64,000 nucleotides of DNA, from contig NZ_CP088245.1 of the NCBI RefSeq assembly GCF_021117275.1, positions 1,959,501 through 2,023,500 of the forward strand, read 5' to 3'. Of this stretch, positions 56,063 to 64,000 are shown piece after piece (within the stretch, counting starts at the first letter, position 1; every line of letters begins with the position of its first letter). Source of the DNA: Metabacillus sp. B2-18 (GTDB taxonomy: Bacteria; Bacillota; Bacilli; Bacillales; Bacillaceae). The notes below the pieces were generated by a model. That model was not told where the DNA came from. It did no database searches and saw only the letters and a list, made by a program, of their open reading frames with translations. The position numbers and the translations under genes are program-made.

Positions 56063-57799
56063 ATGATTAGTCAACTTTCATGGAAAGTTGGGGGACAGCA
56101 AGGAGAAGGAATTGAAAGTACAGGTGAAGTATTCTCTATTGCATTAAACCGACTAGGGTATTATTTATATGGCTATCGTCATTTTTCTTCTCGAATTAAA
56201 GGTGGCCACACCAATAATAAAATTCGTGTAAGTACAACAAAAGTTCAATCAATTTCGGATGATCTTGATATTTTAGTAGCTTTTGACCAAGAAACAATTG
56301 ATGTAAACTTCCACGAACTTCGTGCGGGTGGAATTGTGCTTGCAGATGCTAAATTTAATCCTACCATTCCAGAAAATGAGGATATAACTTTATTTTCAGT
56401 TCCATTTACTGAAATAGCAACAGAGCTTGGTACTTCTTTAATGAAAAATATGGTCGCTATTGGAGCAACAAGTGCATTACTCGATATTGATCCAAGTCAA
56501 TATCATGAGGTTGTGAATGAAATATATGGCCGAAAAGGCGAACAAATTGTAGAAAAAAATATGCTGGCTATTGAAAATGGAGCAAAATATTTGAAAGAAC
56601 AACTTGAGTTCCAACGTCAGGATCTTTATTTAGAGAAAGCTGACGGTAAAAAACGTATGTTTATGATTGGAAATGATGCAATTGCATTAGGCGCGATTGC
56701 AGGTGGCTCACGCTTTATGGCTGCATATCCAATTACACCTGCTTCAGAAATTATGGAATATTTAATTAAAAAGTTACCTAAGTTCGGTGGTGCTGTTATT
56801 CAAACAGAAGATGAAATTGCTGCTTGTACAATGGCAATTGGAGCAAACTATGCTGGAGCTCGTACATTTACAGCTTCCGCGGGACCTGGTTTATCTTTAA
56901 TGATGGAAGCAATCGGTCTATCAGGTATGACGGAGCAACCACTTGTTATTATTGATACACAACGTGGTGGTCCAAGTACAGGATTACCAACCAAACAAGA
57001 ACAATCAGACTTAATGGCAATGATTTATGGTACTCACGGAGAGATCCCTAAGGTTGTAATGGCTCCAAGTACAGTGGAAGAAGCATTCTACGATACAATT
57101 GAAGCCTTTAATATTGCTGAAGAATTTCAAGTGCCTGTTATTTTATTATCAGACTTACAGCTTTCTCTTGGCAAGCAAACAGTAGAACCATTAGATTACA
57201 GCAAAATAGAAATTCGTCGTGGAAAGCTTGTTGCAGATGATCTTCCAGAAGTTGAAAACAAAGCATACTTTAAACGTTTCGAAGTAACTGAGGATGGTGT
57301 TTCTCCACGTGTCATTCCAGGCATGAAAAACGGAATTCACCACGTAACAGGGGTTGAACATGATGAAACAGGTAAGCCATCTGAATCTGCTTTGAATCGT
57401 GTAGCTCAAATGGATAAACGTTTAAGAAAACTTAACAACATGGAATTTAAAAACCCTGTTTATAAAAATGTTCAGCATGAAAATCCGGATGTTCTACTCG
57501 TAGGTTATTTATCAACTCGTGGGACTATTGAAGAAGCTATGGAGCGTCTAGAAGCTGATGGGATAAAAGTGAATCATGCACAAATCCGTCTTATTCATCC
57601 ATTCCCGAGTGATGAAATCCTACCTTTAGTTGAAACGGCAAAAAAAGTAATTGTTGTAGAAAATAATGCAACAGGTCAACTTGCGAGTCTTCTTAAAATG
57701 AACGTAGGAAATGCGAATAAGATCTCTTCTTTACTTAAATATGATGGCAATCCATTCCTACCTCATGAAATTCATACTAGAAGCAAGGAGTTGATGTAA
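56063..57799 (+). CDS. korA: 2-oxoacid:ferredoxin oxidoreductase, alpha (fused gamma-alpha) subunit
   Basis: 578 aa. The N-terminal gamma-type domain (about 1-180) has GGQQGEGIESTGEVFSIAL and SRIKGGHTNNKIRV. The alpha domain follows (from about 195), with AAYPITPASEIMEYL and ASAGPGLSLMMEAIGL, and a C-terminal domain ends near residue 578. With KorB it oxidatively decarboxylates a 2-oxoacid (2-oxoglutarate or pyruvate type) to acyl-CoA, reducing ferredoxin. The two-subunit form and fused gamma-alpha chain resemble aerobic KorAB enzymes. The next gene starts one base after its stop. Confidence 0.92.
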   Translation: MISQLSWKVGGQQGEGIESTGEVFSIALNRLGYYLYGYRHFSSRIKGGHTNNKIRVSTTKVQSISDDLDILVAFDQETIDVNFHELRAGGIVLADAKFNPTIPENEDITLFSVPFTEIATELGTSLMKNMVAIGATSALLDIDPSQYHEVVNEIYGRKGEQIVEKNMLAIENGAKYLKEQLEFQRQDLYLEKADGKKRMFMIGNDAIALGAIAGGSRFMAAYPITPASEIMEYLIKKLPKFGGAVIQTEDEIAACTMAIGANYAGARTFTASAGPGLSLMMEAIGLSGMTEQPLVIIDTQRGGPSTGLPTKQEQSDLMAMIYGTHGEIPKVVMAPSTVEEAFYDTIEAFNIAEEFQVPVILLSDLQLSLGKQTVEPLDYSKIEIRRGKLVADDLPEVENKAYFKRFEVTEDGVSPRVIPGMKNGIHHVTGVEHDETGKPSESALNRVAQMDKRLRKLNNMEFKNPVYKNVQHENPDVLLVGYLSTRGTIEEAMERLEADGIKVNHAQIRLIHPFPSDEILPLVETAKKVIVVENNATGQLASLLKMNVGNANKISSLLKYDGNPFLPHEIHTRSKELM

Positions 57800-57800
57800 C

Positions 57801-58670
57801 ATGGCAGCAACATTTAAAGATTTTCGTAACAATGTAAAACCAAACTGGTGCCCGGGCTGTGGTGATTTCTCAGTACAAGCAGCAATTCAACGTGCAGCGG
57901 CTAATGTTGGACTTACACCAGATGAGCTTGCAGTTGTTTCTGGTATTGGCTGTTCAGGTCGTATTTCAGGTTACATTAATTCATATGGATTCCACGGGAT
58001 TCATGGTCGTTCTTTACCAATTGCACAAGGTGTTAAAATGGCAAATAAAGATCTGACTGTTATTGCCTCTGGTGGAGATGGTGATGGATTTGCGATCGGA
58101 ATGGGTCATACTATTCACGCTATTCGTCGTAATATTGACATTACTTATATTGTCATGGACAACCAAATTTACGGATTAACAAAAGGGCAAACTTCACCTC
58201 GAAGTGATGCTGGATTTGTGACGAAGAGTACTCCGCAAGGCTCAATTGAATCAGCATTATCGGTTATGGAAATGGCCTTAACTGCTGGTGCTACATTTGT
58301 AGCACAAAGCTTCTCTACAGACCTTAAAGATTTAACAGCTTTAATTGAAGCAGGAATTAACCATAAGGGATTTTCATTAATTAACGTATTTAGCCCATGT
58401 GTAACGTACAATAAAGTAAATACGTACGATTGGTTTAAAGAAAATTTAACTAAACTTTCAAATGTAGAAGGATATGACCCACACAATAAAGAAGTGGCGA
58501 TGCAAACTCTTATGAAGCATAATGGATTGGTTACAGGTTTAATCTATCAAAATACAGAGCAAAAATCTTACCAAGAAATGATTAATGGGTATAGTGAAAC
58601 ACCTCTTTCTCAAGCTGATTTAACAATAGAAGAGGAAGAATTTAATAAAATGATAGCGGAATTTATGTAA
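57801..58670 (+). CDS. korB: 2-oxoacid:ferredoxin oxidoreductase, beta (TPP-binding) subunit
   Basis: 289 aa thiamine diphosphate subunit. TPP and magnesium motif: GGDGDGFAIG with DNQIYGLTKGQTSP. Cysteines in WCPGCGD, GIGCSGR and FSPCVTYN are placed to bind one [4Fe-4S] cluster, as in two-subunit enzymes lacking a separate delta subunit. It starts right after korA with AAGGAG inside its end. A strong terminator closes the pair. No ferredoxin gene is adjacent, so the electron acceptor is encoded elsewhere. Confidence 0.93.
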   Translation: MAATFKDFRNNVKPNWCPGCGDFSVQAAIQRAAANVGLTPDELAVVSGIGCSGRISGYINSYGFHGIHGRSLPIAQGVKMANKDLTVIASGGDGDGFAIGMGHTIHAIRRNIDITYIVMDNQIYGLTKGQTSPRSDAGFVTKSTPQGSIESALSVMEMALTAGATFVAQSFSTDLKDLTALIEAGINHKGFSLINVFSPCVTYNKVNTYDWFKENLTKLSNVEGYDPHNKEVAMQTLMKHNGLVTGLIYQNTEQKSYQEMINGYSETPLSQADLTIEEEEFNKMIAEFM

Positions 58671-58677
58671 TAATTTT

Positions 58678-58717
58678 AGAGGGGACTGAATTTAAAATTC
58701 AGTCCCCTCTTTTTTTA
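58678..58717 (+). terminator. Terminator after korB
   Basis: Perfect 16-bp arms (58678-58693 and 58695-58710) with AGAGGGGACTGAATTT and its complement, followed by TTTTTTT. The GGGGACTGA segment resembles the outer arm of the hairpin family elsewhere in the window. Confidence 0.9.
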
Positions 58718-58789
58718 AATTAAAATTCATTGAGGAAGGATTAGGTAAAATGAATCATATTTAACATTTTATTTTATAAGCAATCAAAC

Positions 58790-58843
58790 GTCCACTGTAT
58801 ATGGACAATGATGTTTACAAATAAATATTACATGTAAGATATT
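58790..58843 (+). promoter_or_regulatory. tdh promoter region with two palindromes
   Basis: GTCCA (58790-58794) and TGGAC (58802-58806) form an inverted repeat, followed by TTTACA (58814-58819), an 18-base spacer and GATATT (58838-58843). The perfect palindrome TTACATGTAA (58828-58837) lies within the spacer. Good candidates for a promoter with operators, but each motif is short. Confidence 0.4.
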
Positions 58844-58879
58844 GTTATATAAGCTTTTTTGGAGTAAGGGGTGTTCACT

Positions 58880-59920
58880 GTGAACGGAAAGATGAAAGCG
58901 CTTGTAAAACACCATAGAGGATTTGGGGCACTATTAGAAATGGTTGACATTCCACAAATCTCGGAAAATGAAGTATTGATTAAGGTAAAAGCTACGTCAA
59001 TTTGCGGAACAGATGTTCATATTTATAAATGGGATGAGTGGTCAGCTAGCAGAGTAAACCCACCTTATATTTTTGGTCATGAGTTTTCAGGAGAAATTTT
59101 TGAAATAGGAGCAAAGGTGACAAATGTTACAGTAGGTGATTCTGTTTCCGCGGAAACACATTTAGTTTGTGGAAAATGTCCGCAGTGCTTAACGGGTAAA
59201 GCACATATATGCAAATTTACTAAAATTATTGGTGTTGATACAGGAGGGTGTTTTGCAGAGTATGTTGCCTTGCCTTCAACAAATTTATGGAAAAATCCTA
59301 AAGATATGCCATATGATATTGCCTCTATTCAAGAACCAATGGGAAATGCTGTGCACACTGTATTAGCAGGTGATGTGATTGGTAAAACAGTTACTGTTAT
59401 AGGATGTGGCCCAATTGGAATTATGGCTGTAGGAATAGCAAAAGCTGCAGGTGCATCTCAGGTCATTGCGGTAGATATTAATGAATATCGATTACAACTA
59501 GCTAAACAACTCGGTGCAACTATAATTGTGAATTCTAAATACCAAGATCCGTTGAAAGTTGTTTATGAGTTAACTGACGGTCATGGAGTAGAGGTTGTAT
59601 GTGAAATGTCAGGTCATCCAGTTGCAATTAACCAAGGGTTTAAAATGGTAACAAATGGAGGGCGTGTGTCAATTCTAAGTTTACCTACTAAACCTGTTGA
59701 ATTTGATGTAACAAACGATATTGTTTTTAAGGGGATTACGATTCAAGGGATAACTGGTAGAAAAATGTTTGAAACATGGAAGCAAGTATCGGCCTTAATT
59801 CATTCAGGACAGGTAAATCTAAAGCCTCTTATTACACATAGATTTTCATTAGAGCAGTTTGAAAAAGGTTTTGATTTAATGATGGATGGGAATTGTGGAA
59901 AAGTTGTTTTACACCCATAA
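58880..59920 (+). CDS. tdh: L-threonine 3-dehydrogenase
   Basis: 346 aa zinc-dependent medium-chain dehydrogenase that oxidises L-threonine to 2-amino-3-ketobutyrate, the substrate of Kbl downstream. I chose GTG 58880 (MNGKMKALVKHHRGFG) after AAGGGGTG; GTG 58871 is the alternative. The catalytic zinc region is SICGTDVHIYKWDEW and GHEFSG, the structural zinc cysteines are in CGKCPQCLTGKAHIC, and the NAD loop is VIGCGPIGIMAVGIA. It forms an operon with kbl (63 bases apart), the usual threonine degradation pair. Confidence 0.95.
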   Translation: MNGKMKALVKHHRGFGALLEMVDIPQISENEVLIKVKATSICGTDVHIYKWDEWSASRVNPPYIFGHEFSGEIFEIGAKVTNVTVGDSVSAETHLVCGKCPQCLTGKAHICKFTKIIGVDTGGCFAEYVALPSTNLWKNPKDMPYDIASIQEPMGNAVHTVLAGDVIGKTVTVIGCGPIGIMAVGIAKAAGASQVIAVDINEYRLQLAKQLGATIIVNSKYQDPLKVVYELTDGHGVEVVCEMSGHPVAINQGFKMVTNGGRVSILSLPTKPVEFDVTNDIVFKGITIQGITGRKMFETWKQVSALIHSGQVNLKPLITHRFSLEQFEKGFDLMMDGNCGKVVLHP

Positions 59921-59983
59921 ATGAAAGCACTTACATTAGTGATCATAGGATTATATATATCTATTTTATAGGAGGAGATTTAA

Positions 59984-61159
59984 ATGAACGGTTTTGAGTT
60001 TTTACAATCAGAGTTAGAAGAAATGAAGAAGCAAGGAACATTTCGTCAATTAATACCTTTAGAATCTGACCAGTCAGCAAGAGTTGTTATTAATGGTAAA
60101 AAAGTTATCCAATTATCTTCAAATAATTATTTAGGTTTAACTTCGCATCCTCGCTTATGCTCTGCGGCACTTAAAGCTGTCGAAAACTATGGAGCAGGAA
60201 CAGGGTCAGTACGAACGATTGCTGGTACTTTTACTATGCATAAAGATTTAGAAGAAAAACTTGCTCAGTTTAAACATACGGAATCTTCATTAGTATTTCA
60301 ATCCGGATTTACAACAAATCAAGGGGTACTTTCCTCTATATTAACAAGTGAGGATGTTGTAATATCAGATGAATTAAATCATGCTTCCATAATTGATGGT
60401 ATTCGGTTAACAAAGGCAGATAGAAAGGTTTATAAACACGTAAACATGTTAGACCTTGAAAGAGCACTAAAAGAATCAGAGAATTATAGAGTCCGTGTTA
60501 TTGTGACGGATGGTGTATTCTCTATGGATGGTAATATTGCCCCTTTACCTGGCATTGTAGAATTAGCAGAAAAATACCATGCTTTGGTAATGGTTGATGA
60601 TGCACACGCTTCAGGTGTATTAGGAGAAAATGGGCGCGGAACGGTTAACCATTTTGGCTTAGATGGTCGTGTTCATATACAAGTAGGAACACTAAGTAAA
60701 GCAATCGGGGTTTTGGGAGGTTATGTAGCCGGACAAAAAACACTTATTGATTATTTAATTCATAAAGGCAGACCATTTTTATTTAGTACATCTCATCCAC
60801 CTGCAGTTACTGCCACATGTATAGAAGCGATAAAGGTTTTATTAGATGAACCACATTTAATTAATAGACTGTGGGATAATACTAAGTTTTTTAAAGATGG
60901 TTTAGCAAAACTTGGATTTAATACCGGGAAAAGTGAAACTCCTATAACCCCGATTATTGTTGGAGATGAAGCATTATCACACAAATTTTCAGATAAATTG
61001 TTAGAATATGGTGTATTTGCTCAAGGCATTGCTTTTCCTACTGTCGCTAAAGGTCACGCTCGCGTTCGCACAATTGTTACAGCAGAGCATTCGATAGAAG
61101 ACCTTGAAGAGGCACTTAGTGTGTTTGAGAAAGCAGGAAAAGAATTAAAGATTATCTAA
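59984..61159 (+). CDS. kbl: 2-amino-3-ketobutyrate CoA ligase (glycine C-acetyltransferase)
   Basis: 391 aa PLP enzyme of the alpha-oxoamine synthase family. It splits 2-amino-3-ketobutyrate with CoA into glycine and acetyl-CoA. PLP-lysine is in [16 protein letters not shown] (about residue 238), the aspartate in [13 protein letters not shown], and the N-terminal [14 protein letters not shown] and [11 protein letters not shown] motifs are conserved. AGGAGGAG precedes the ATG. BioF is similar, but the tdh neighbour decides for Kbl. Confidence 0.95.
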   Translation: MNGFEFLQSELEEMKKQGTFRQLIPLESDQSARVVINGKKVIQLSSNNYLGLTSHPRLCSAALKAVENYGAGTGSVRTIAGTFTMHKDLEEKLAQFKHTESSLVFQSGFTTNQGVLSSILTSEDVVISDELNHASIIDGIRLTKADRKVYKHVNMLDLERALKESENYRVRVIVTDGVFSMDGNIAPLPGIVELAEKYHALVMVDDAHASGVLGENGRGTVNHFGLDGRVHIQVGTLSKAIGVLGGYVAGQKTLIDYLIHKGRPFLFSTSHPPAVTATCIEAIKVLLDEPHLINRLWDNTKFFKDGLAKLGFNTGKSETPITPIIVGDEALSHKFSDKLLEYGVFAQGIAFPTVAKGHARVRTIVTAEHSIEDLEEALSVFEKAGKELKII

Positions 61160-61357
61160 ATTTCACTTAGAATTTTATAAAGATTAGTAAATAATCATGA
61201 GGTAAGTGATTCTAAAGCCTTATAATAAATCGACACACCTCAACAAATATCGGGTAGTAACAGGTACCATAAAAGTTAGACCACTTTAAAACCCGTGCAA
61301 CAGGACATTCCCCTACATCATATAAATGAGAATAGCATGGTGAAAGGGAGTGAGCTT

Positions 61358-61789
61358 GTGGCAGTTGTAAAGGCAACTGAAGCAGATGTTAAGCTTTTGG
61401 CGCGGTTAATGAGGGCAGAGGCTGAAGGTGATGGTCAACTTGGAATGCTTATGGTTGGTAATGTCGGTGTTAATCGCACAAGATCCAATTGTTTAGACTT
61501 TAAAGATATAAGAACAATAAGAAAAATGGTATATCAACGACCAGGGGGCTTTGAAGCTACAATTAAAGGATATTTTTATCAATCTGCAAGAGAACTGGAT
61601 ATTCGTTTAGCTCGTAGAGTTATTAATGGTGAAAGGTTCCATCCAGCAACAAATTCATTGTGGTTTTTTAAGCCTTCTGGAACGTGTCCTGCACAATGGT
61701 ATAATCAGTGGAACGCTGGAAGATTTAAAAATCATTGTTTCTATTCACCGACTCAGTCTGATTGTCCAAATGTGTTTAATACATTTTAA
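61358..61789 (+). CDS. cwlJ: Spore cortex-lytic hydrolase CwlJ
   Basis: 143 aa, from GTG 61358 (MAVVKATEADVKLLARLMRA) after AAGGGAGTG; it gives the CwlJ length (142 in B. subtilis), while the longer frame from 61295 has no site. The hydrolase_2 (SleB/CwlJ) fold has RAEAEGDGQLGMLMVGNVGV with the likely catalytic glutamate, the YFYQSARELDIRLARR helix and the NSLWFFKPSGTCPAQWYNQW end. CwlJ breaks down cortex peptidoglycan in response to Ca-DPA on germination. It usually depends on GerQ for localisation; no gerQ is in the window. It has no signal peptide, as normal for CwlJ. Confidence 0.93.
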   Translation: MAVVKATEADVKLLARLMRAEAEGDGQLGMLMVGNVGVNRTRSNCLDFKDIRTIRKMVYQRPGGFEATIKGYFYQSARELDIRLARRVINGERFHPATNSLWFFKPSGTCPAQWYNQWNAGRFKNHCFYSPTQSDCPNVFNTF

Positions 61790-61810
61790 TAAAAATAAAT
61801 AATTCTTAAT

Positions 61811-61837
61811 AACATCACAAAAATGTGGTGTTTTTTT
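61811..61837 (+). terminator. Terminator after cwlJ
   Basis: ACATCACA (61812-61819) pairs with TGTGGTGT (61824-61831), with one G-T pair, followed by TTTTTT. Confidence 0.75.
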
Positions 61838-61993
61838 ATATATCATAAAAATAAGATTTTAAAGAAAAAAATATATGATAAACTAAGGCTTTCATAGTTA
61901 ATACTTTTAGAAAATCCAAGTTTTTCTAATTAAATATAAATTTATGAAGATAAAAACTTTATTTTCTGCCATTTGTTTTTGTCAATATTAATT
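61838..61993. other. AT-rich spacer between cwlJ and the IS21 element
   Basis: About 155 bp, very AT-rich, no gene. The one visible structure is a hairpin TTAGAAAA/TTTTCTAA near 61907-61929. The other end of the IS lies outside the window, so a target-site duplication cannot be checked. Confidence 0.5.
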
Positions 61994-62062
61994 TGAGCCA
62001 GAGTGATCACTTCAAAAGTGAGCCACTTTATCATTTCTAGCCCCCATTACTGGGAGGGATTG

Positions 62063-62109
62063 GGTGTTTGGAGGTCTTGCCCCGAGGAGGGGCAAGACCT
62101 CCAAACACC
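62063..62109. repeat. 21-bp perfect hairpin inside the IS21 element
   Basis: The left arm 62063-62083 (GGTGTTTGGAGGTCTTGCCC plus C) and right arm 62089-62109 are perfect complements with a five-base loop GAGGA. It lies between the IS end and the istB stop. No T-run follows on either strand. It is much more GC-rich than its surroundings. Confidence 0.85.
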
Positions 62110-62125
62110 TCGCGTTCACTCCTGG

Positions 62126-62884
62126 TTATGCTTTAGTTTCTCCATTTTGTTTCATACTTTGTCTAAATCGATAGGATTCTCCGTTCAGTAAGTGGATGTG
62201 TGATCGATGGGTGAGTCGATCGAGAAGGGCAGCTGTCATTTTTTCATCTCCGAAAAGACTAGTCCACTCCGTAAATTCAAGATTGGTAGTAATAATAACG
62301 CTTGCACGTTCATACCTACTTGAGAAAAATTGAAATAGGAGCTCTGATCCAATTTTTGAAAAAGGTACATACCCTAGCTCATCTACGATGATCACATCAA
62401 ATTTGAGCCACTTCTTTTCTAAAGCACCGAGTTTATGCTCGTCATTCGCCATCAGTAATTCTTCTACTAATTTAGACGCTGTAATGAACTTGGTTTTATA
62501 ACCATTCTTTATCATCTCAATACCGAGTCCTGTAGCTAGATGGGTCTTTCCAGTACCACTATTTCCGAGAAAGAGAATGTTTTCCTTTTTCTCAACGAAT
62601 TCACCTTTAGCTAGTGTTAAAAAACGATTTCGATTTAGACTAGGCATTAAACTGAAATCATAGGTATCCAAGGTTTTCTGGACTGGAAAGTTTGCTTGTT
62701 TTAGTCGCCTCTGTTTTTGATTTTCATCTCTCATTTCTATCTCTACTTCAAGTAAGGCTAACAAATACTCTTCATAGCTAAGGTTACGTTCTTCAGCTTC
62801 TCTTGCGAGAGAGCGATACTGTTTGTGAATGGTAGGCATTCTAAGCTGCTTGGTTAAATGATCCACTAGTAATTCTGTTGTCAT
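62126..62884 (-). CDS. istB: IS21-family helper ATPase IstB
   Basis: 252 aa AAA+ protein related to DnaA and DnaC that assembles with IstA and selects target DNA. N-terminal helical domain (1 to about 65), then Walker A LGNSGTGKTHLA (about residue 105), Walker B DVIIVDELGYVP, the sensor region VIITTNLEFTEW and the arginine region LLDRLTHRSHI. It looks complete. The start ATG lies one base after the istA stop, and GGAGG inside istA serves as its ribosome site, the standard coupled istA-istB arrangement. Confidence 0.95.
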   Translation of the reverse strand: MTTELLVDHLTKQLRMPTIHKQYRSLAREAEERNLSYEEYLLALLEVEIEMRDENQKQRRLKQANFPVQKTLDTYDFSLMPSLNRNRFLTLAKGEFVEKKENILFLGNSGTGKTHLATGLGIEMIKNGYKTKFITASKLVEELLMANDEHKLGALEKKWLKFDVIIVDELGYVPFSKIGSELLFQFFSSRYERASVIITTNLEFTEWTSLFGDEKMTAALLDRLTHRSHIHLLNGESYRFRQSMKQNGETKA

Positions 62885-62885
62885 C

Positions 62886-64000
62886 TTACTGACCTCCTGT
62901 TAATTGTCCATATTGAGCTACATTCGATTTTTTAACTTTATAATCTACTAGATTAGTAGGCGTTTTCTCTTTCGAAAGGTCATGGATTTTGACGTTTGCG
63001 TTTGTCAGTTTTTGAATTATTTCATGAACCACTTCATACCTAAATATCTGCGTTTGTTCCGCCTGTTGTAAAGCTTGCGTGAGTTTCTCCATTCCTATCT
63101 CCCGATGGAGAAGGAGTAGACGAATAAACTTTCGATCTCCTGCAGCACCTTCTTGTTCACGCATCTTTTGATGGAAACGCCTGAACACTTCTGGTACTTT
63201 AGAAGATTGAAAGGCACGGGCATCTCTGACAGCACGTGGTTTCTTTAATAGAGCTTCTAGATAATGATCTAAAACGGTAACCATTTGATTTCTCTCATAG
63301 GAACGAGAATGTTCCGCGATCACTTGATTTTGAGCCACAACGATCACACGATCCACAAAAATTTTTGCCCACACAGCTTGACCGACATAGCTACATGGAA
63401 CAGAGTATTGGTTGGTATCAACGGTTATTAAAGATGTTTTATTTACTTGGCATGAAACAAGCCTACACGCCTCAAAACGGTTCTCTGGCAATGGGTGAAG
63501 CTGTTGTTTCTCCTTTTCCCACATAGCTAAAACTGTTTCTTTTGAGTAAGGTACCATTCGTCTATCAGCCTCTTGTAGGCACCATTCTGAAAGGTATTCA
63601 TTTAATTCCTCTAACGATTGGACTTCTGGTTTAGGTACAAGGGCATTTCTTCTTATATAACCTACTGTCCCTTCAATGCGTCCTTTTTCGTTTCCAGATC
63701 GTACATTACAAAATTCTGCTTTGAATAAATAATGAGCCTGGAGAGCGATAAAAGATTCTTGTTCGAGGCGATCACGCCCCTGAAGAATTTTAAGTACAGC
63801 TGTTTTTAAATTATCGAAGAGTCCTTCAGTTGGAACGCCTCCAAAAAACTCAAACGCATGAACAAAACCATCTAAGAAAGCTTCTTGTTTTTCATTTAGA
63901 TAAGCTCTTACAAATCGTAGGCGGCTTGCCGAAAGCTGAATGCAAAAGAGGTAAACACGTTGCGTTCGACCCTGTAGAATAATGTCCGCCTCTCCCCAGT
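62886..64000 (-). CDS. istA: IS21-family transposase IstA, C-terminal part
   Basis: The frame is open from the window edge (64000) to TAA at 62886-62888, about 371 codons, so the first part of the protein is outside. I read through the region upstream of the internal ATG at 63557 and found no stop. DDE core text is visible: WGEAD at the edge (the first catalytic D is next to it), HAFEFFGGVP with FDNLKTAV (second D), and GNEKGRIEGTVGYIRRN (E). A C-terminal beta-barrel domain follows (NQYSVPCSYVGQAVWAKIF). No frameshift is seen in the visible part. Confidence 0.92.
   Translation of the reverse strand, partial: WGEADIILQGRTQRVYLFCIQLSASRLRFVRAYLNEKQEAFLDGFVHAFEFFGGVPTEGLFDNLKTAVLKILQGRDRLEQESFIALQAHYLFKAEFCNVRSGNEKGRIEGTVGYIRRNALVPKPEVQSLEELNEYLSEWCLQEADRRMVPYSKETVLAMWEKEKQQLHPLPENRFEACRLVSCQVNKTSLITVDTNQYSVPCSYVGQAVWAKIFVDRVIVVAQNQVIAEHSRSYERNQMVTVLDHYLEALLKKPRAVRDARAFQSSKVPEVFRRFHQKMREQEGAAGDRKFIRLLLLHREIGMEKLTQALQQAEQTQIFRYEVVHEIIQKLTNANVKIHDLSKEKTPTNLVDYKVKKSNVAQYGQLTGGQ

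Larger units (their letters stand above)
61994..64000 (-). mobile_element. IS21-family insertion sequence, 3' part
   Basis: Contains istB and the last two thirds of istA on the minus strand, extending beyond the right edge. The left end begins TGAGCCAGAGTGATCAC at 61994, and TGAGCCA recurs at 62019-62025; repeated blocks inside the end are usual for IS21 termini, which start with TG. The element lies beyond cwlJ, at a place where B. subtilis has miaB after tdh-kbl. Confidence 0.85.

Noticed and set aside
62003..62191. 62-codon plus-strand frame over the IS end
   Set aside because: It runs through the IS hairpin and antisense to istB; no ribosome site.
62886..63557. Reading istA as a 223-aa gene starting at the ATG at 63557, or as a frameshifted pseudogene
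   Set aside because: The frame upstream of this ATG is free of stops to the window edge and encodes typical IstA sequence, so it is an internal methionine of a gene cut by the edge.

Overview
The window is a compact, AT-rich, almost entirely plus-strand stretch of chromosome from an endospore-forming low-GC Firmicute, most likely a Bacillaceae species close to Bacillus. Three things show this. Gene order closely follows the Bacillus frr-uppS-cdsA-dxr-rasP-proS-polC-rimP-nusA-infB ... recA-rny-ymdB-spoVS-tdh-kbl block. There are sporulation genes (dpaA/dpaB, spoIIIE, spoVS, cwlJ, ylxY). Several proteins have exactly the B. subtilis length as I recall it (PolC 1437 aa, SpoIIIE 787, RNase Y 520, Dxr 383, RimP 156).

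Layout: (1) 1-6503, the end of frr, then isoprenoid and phospholipid genes (uppS, cdsA, dxr), the site-2 protease rasP and proS. (2) 6671-10984, polC. (3) 11382-18606, the rimP-nusA-rnpM-ylxQ-infB-ylxP-rbfA-truB-ribC translation operon, preceded by a leader with its own promoter, a hairpin and an intrinsic terminator. (4) 18730-23660, rpsO, pnp, the deacetylase-like ylxY and the M16 peptidase mlpA. (5) 23748-31040, ymxH, then dipicolinate synthase dpaAB and the aspartate-pathway genes asd-dapG-dapA that feed it, then rnjB. (6) 31173-34652, tepA, ylzJ and spoIIIE. (7) 34984-40849, a GntR/UTRA regulator and a complete BMP-type nucleoside ABC importer (lipoprotein, double ATPase, two permeases). 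(8) 40994-49905, the ymfD/F/H/I/J/K/rodZ cluster, pgsA and cinA. (9) 50207-54798, recA with a LexA box, rny, ymdB and spoVS with a sigma-H type promoter. (10) 54940-61789, a dipeptidase, the two-subunit 2-oxoacid:ferredoxin oxidoreductase korAB, threonine catabolism tdh-kbl and the germination hydrolase cwlJ. (11) 61994-64000, the 3' part of an IS21-family element (istB and partial istA, minus strand), the only clear mobile DNA.

Most coding sequence is ordinary core genome, and I see no CRISPR array, prophage, toxin-antitoxin pair, defence island or biosynthetic cluster. The less ordinary signals lie between genes: a 167-bp nested inverted repeat between bmpA and nupO, a recurring family of two-tier hairpins with a GACTGACTC/GGCTGACTC-like outer arm at operon ends, two diverged copies of a dispersed repeat (before uppS and before rimP), a probable attenuator ahead of rimP-nusA, tandem promoters plus a structured leader before rny, an orphan strong Shine-Dalgarno before bmpA, and a 21-bp perfect hairpin inside the IS21 element. 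None amounts to a proven new system. The bmpA-nupO repeat and the hairpin family are the best candidates for follow-up.
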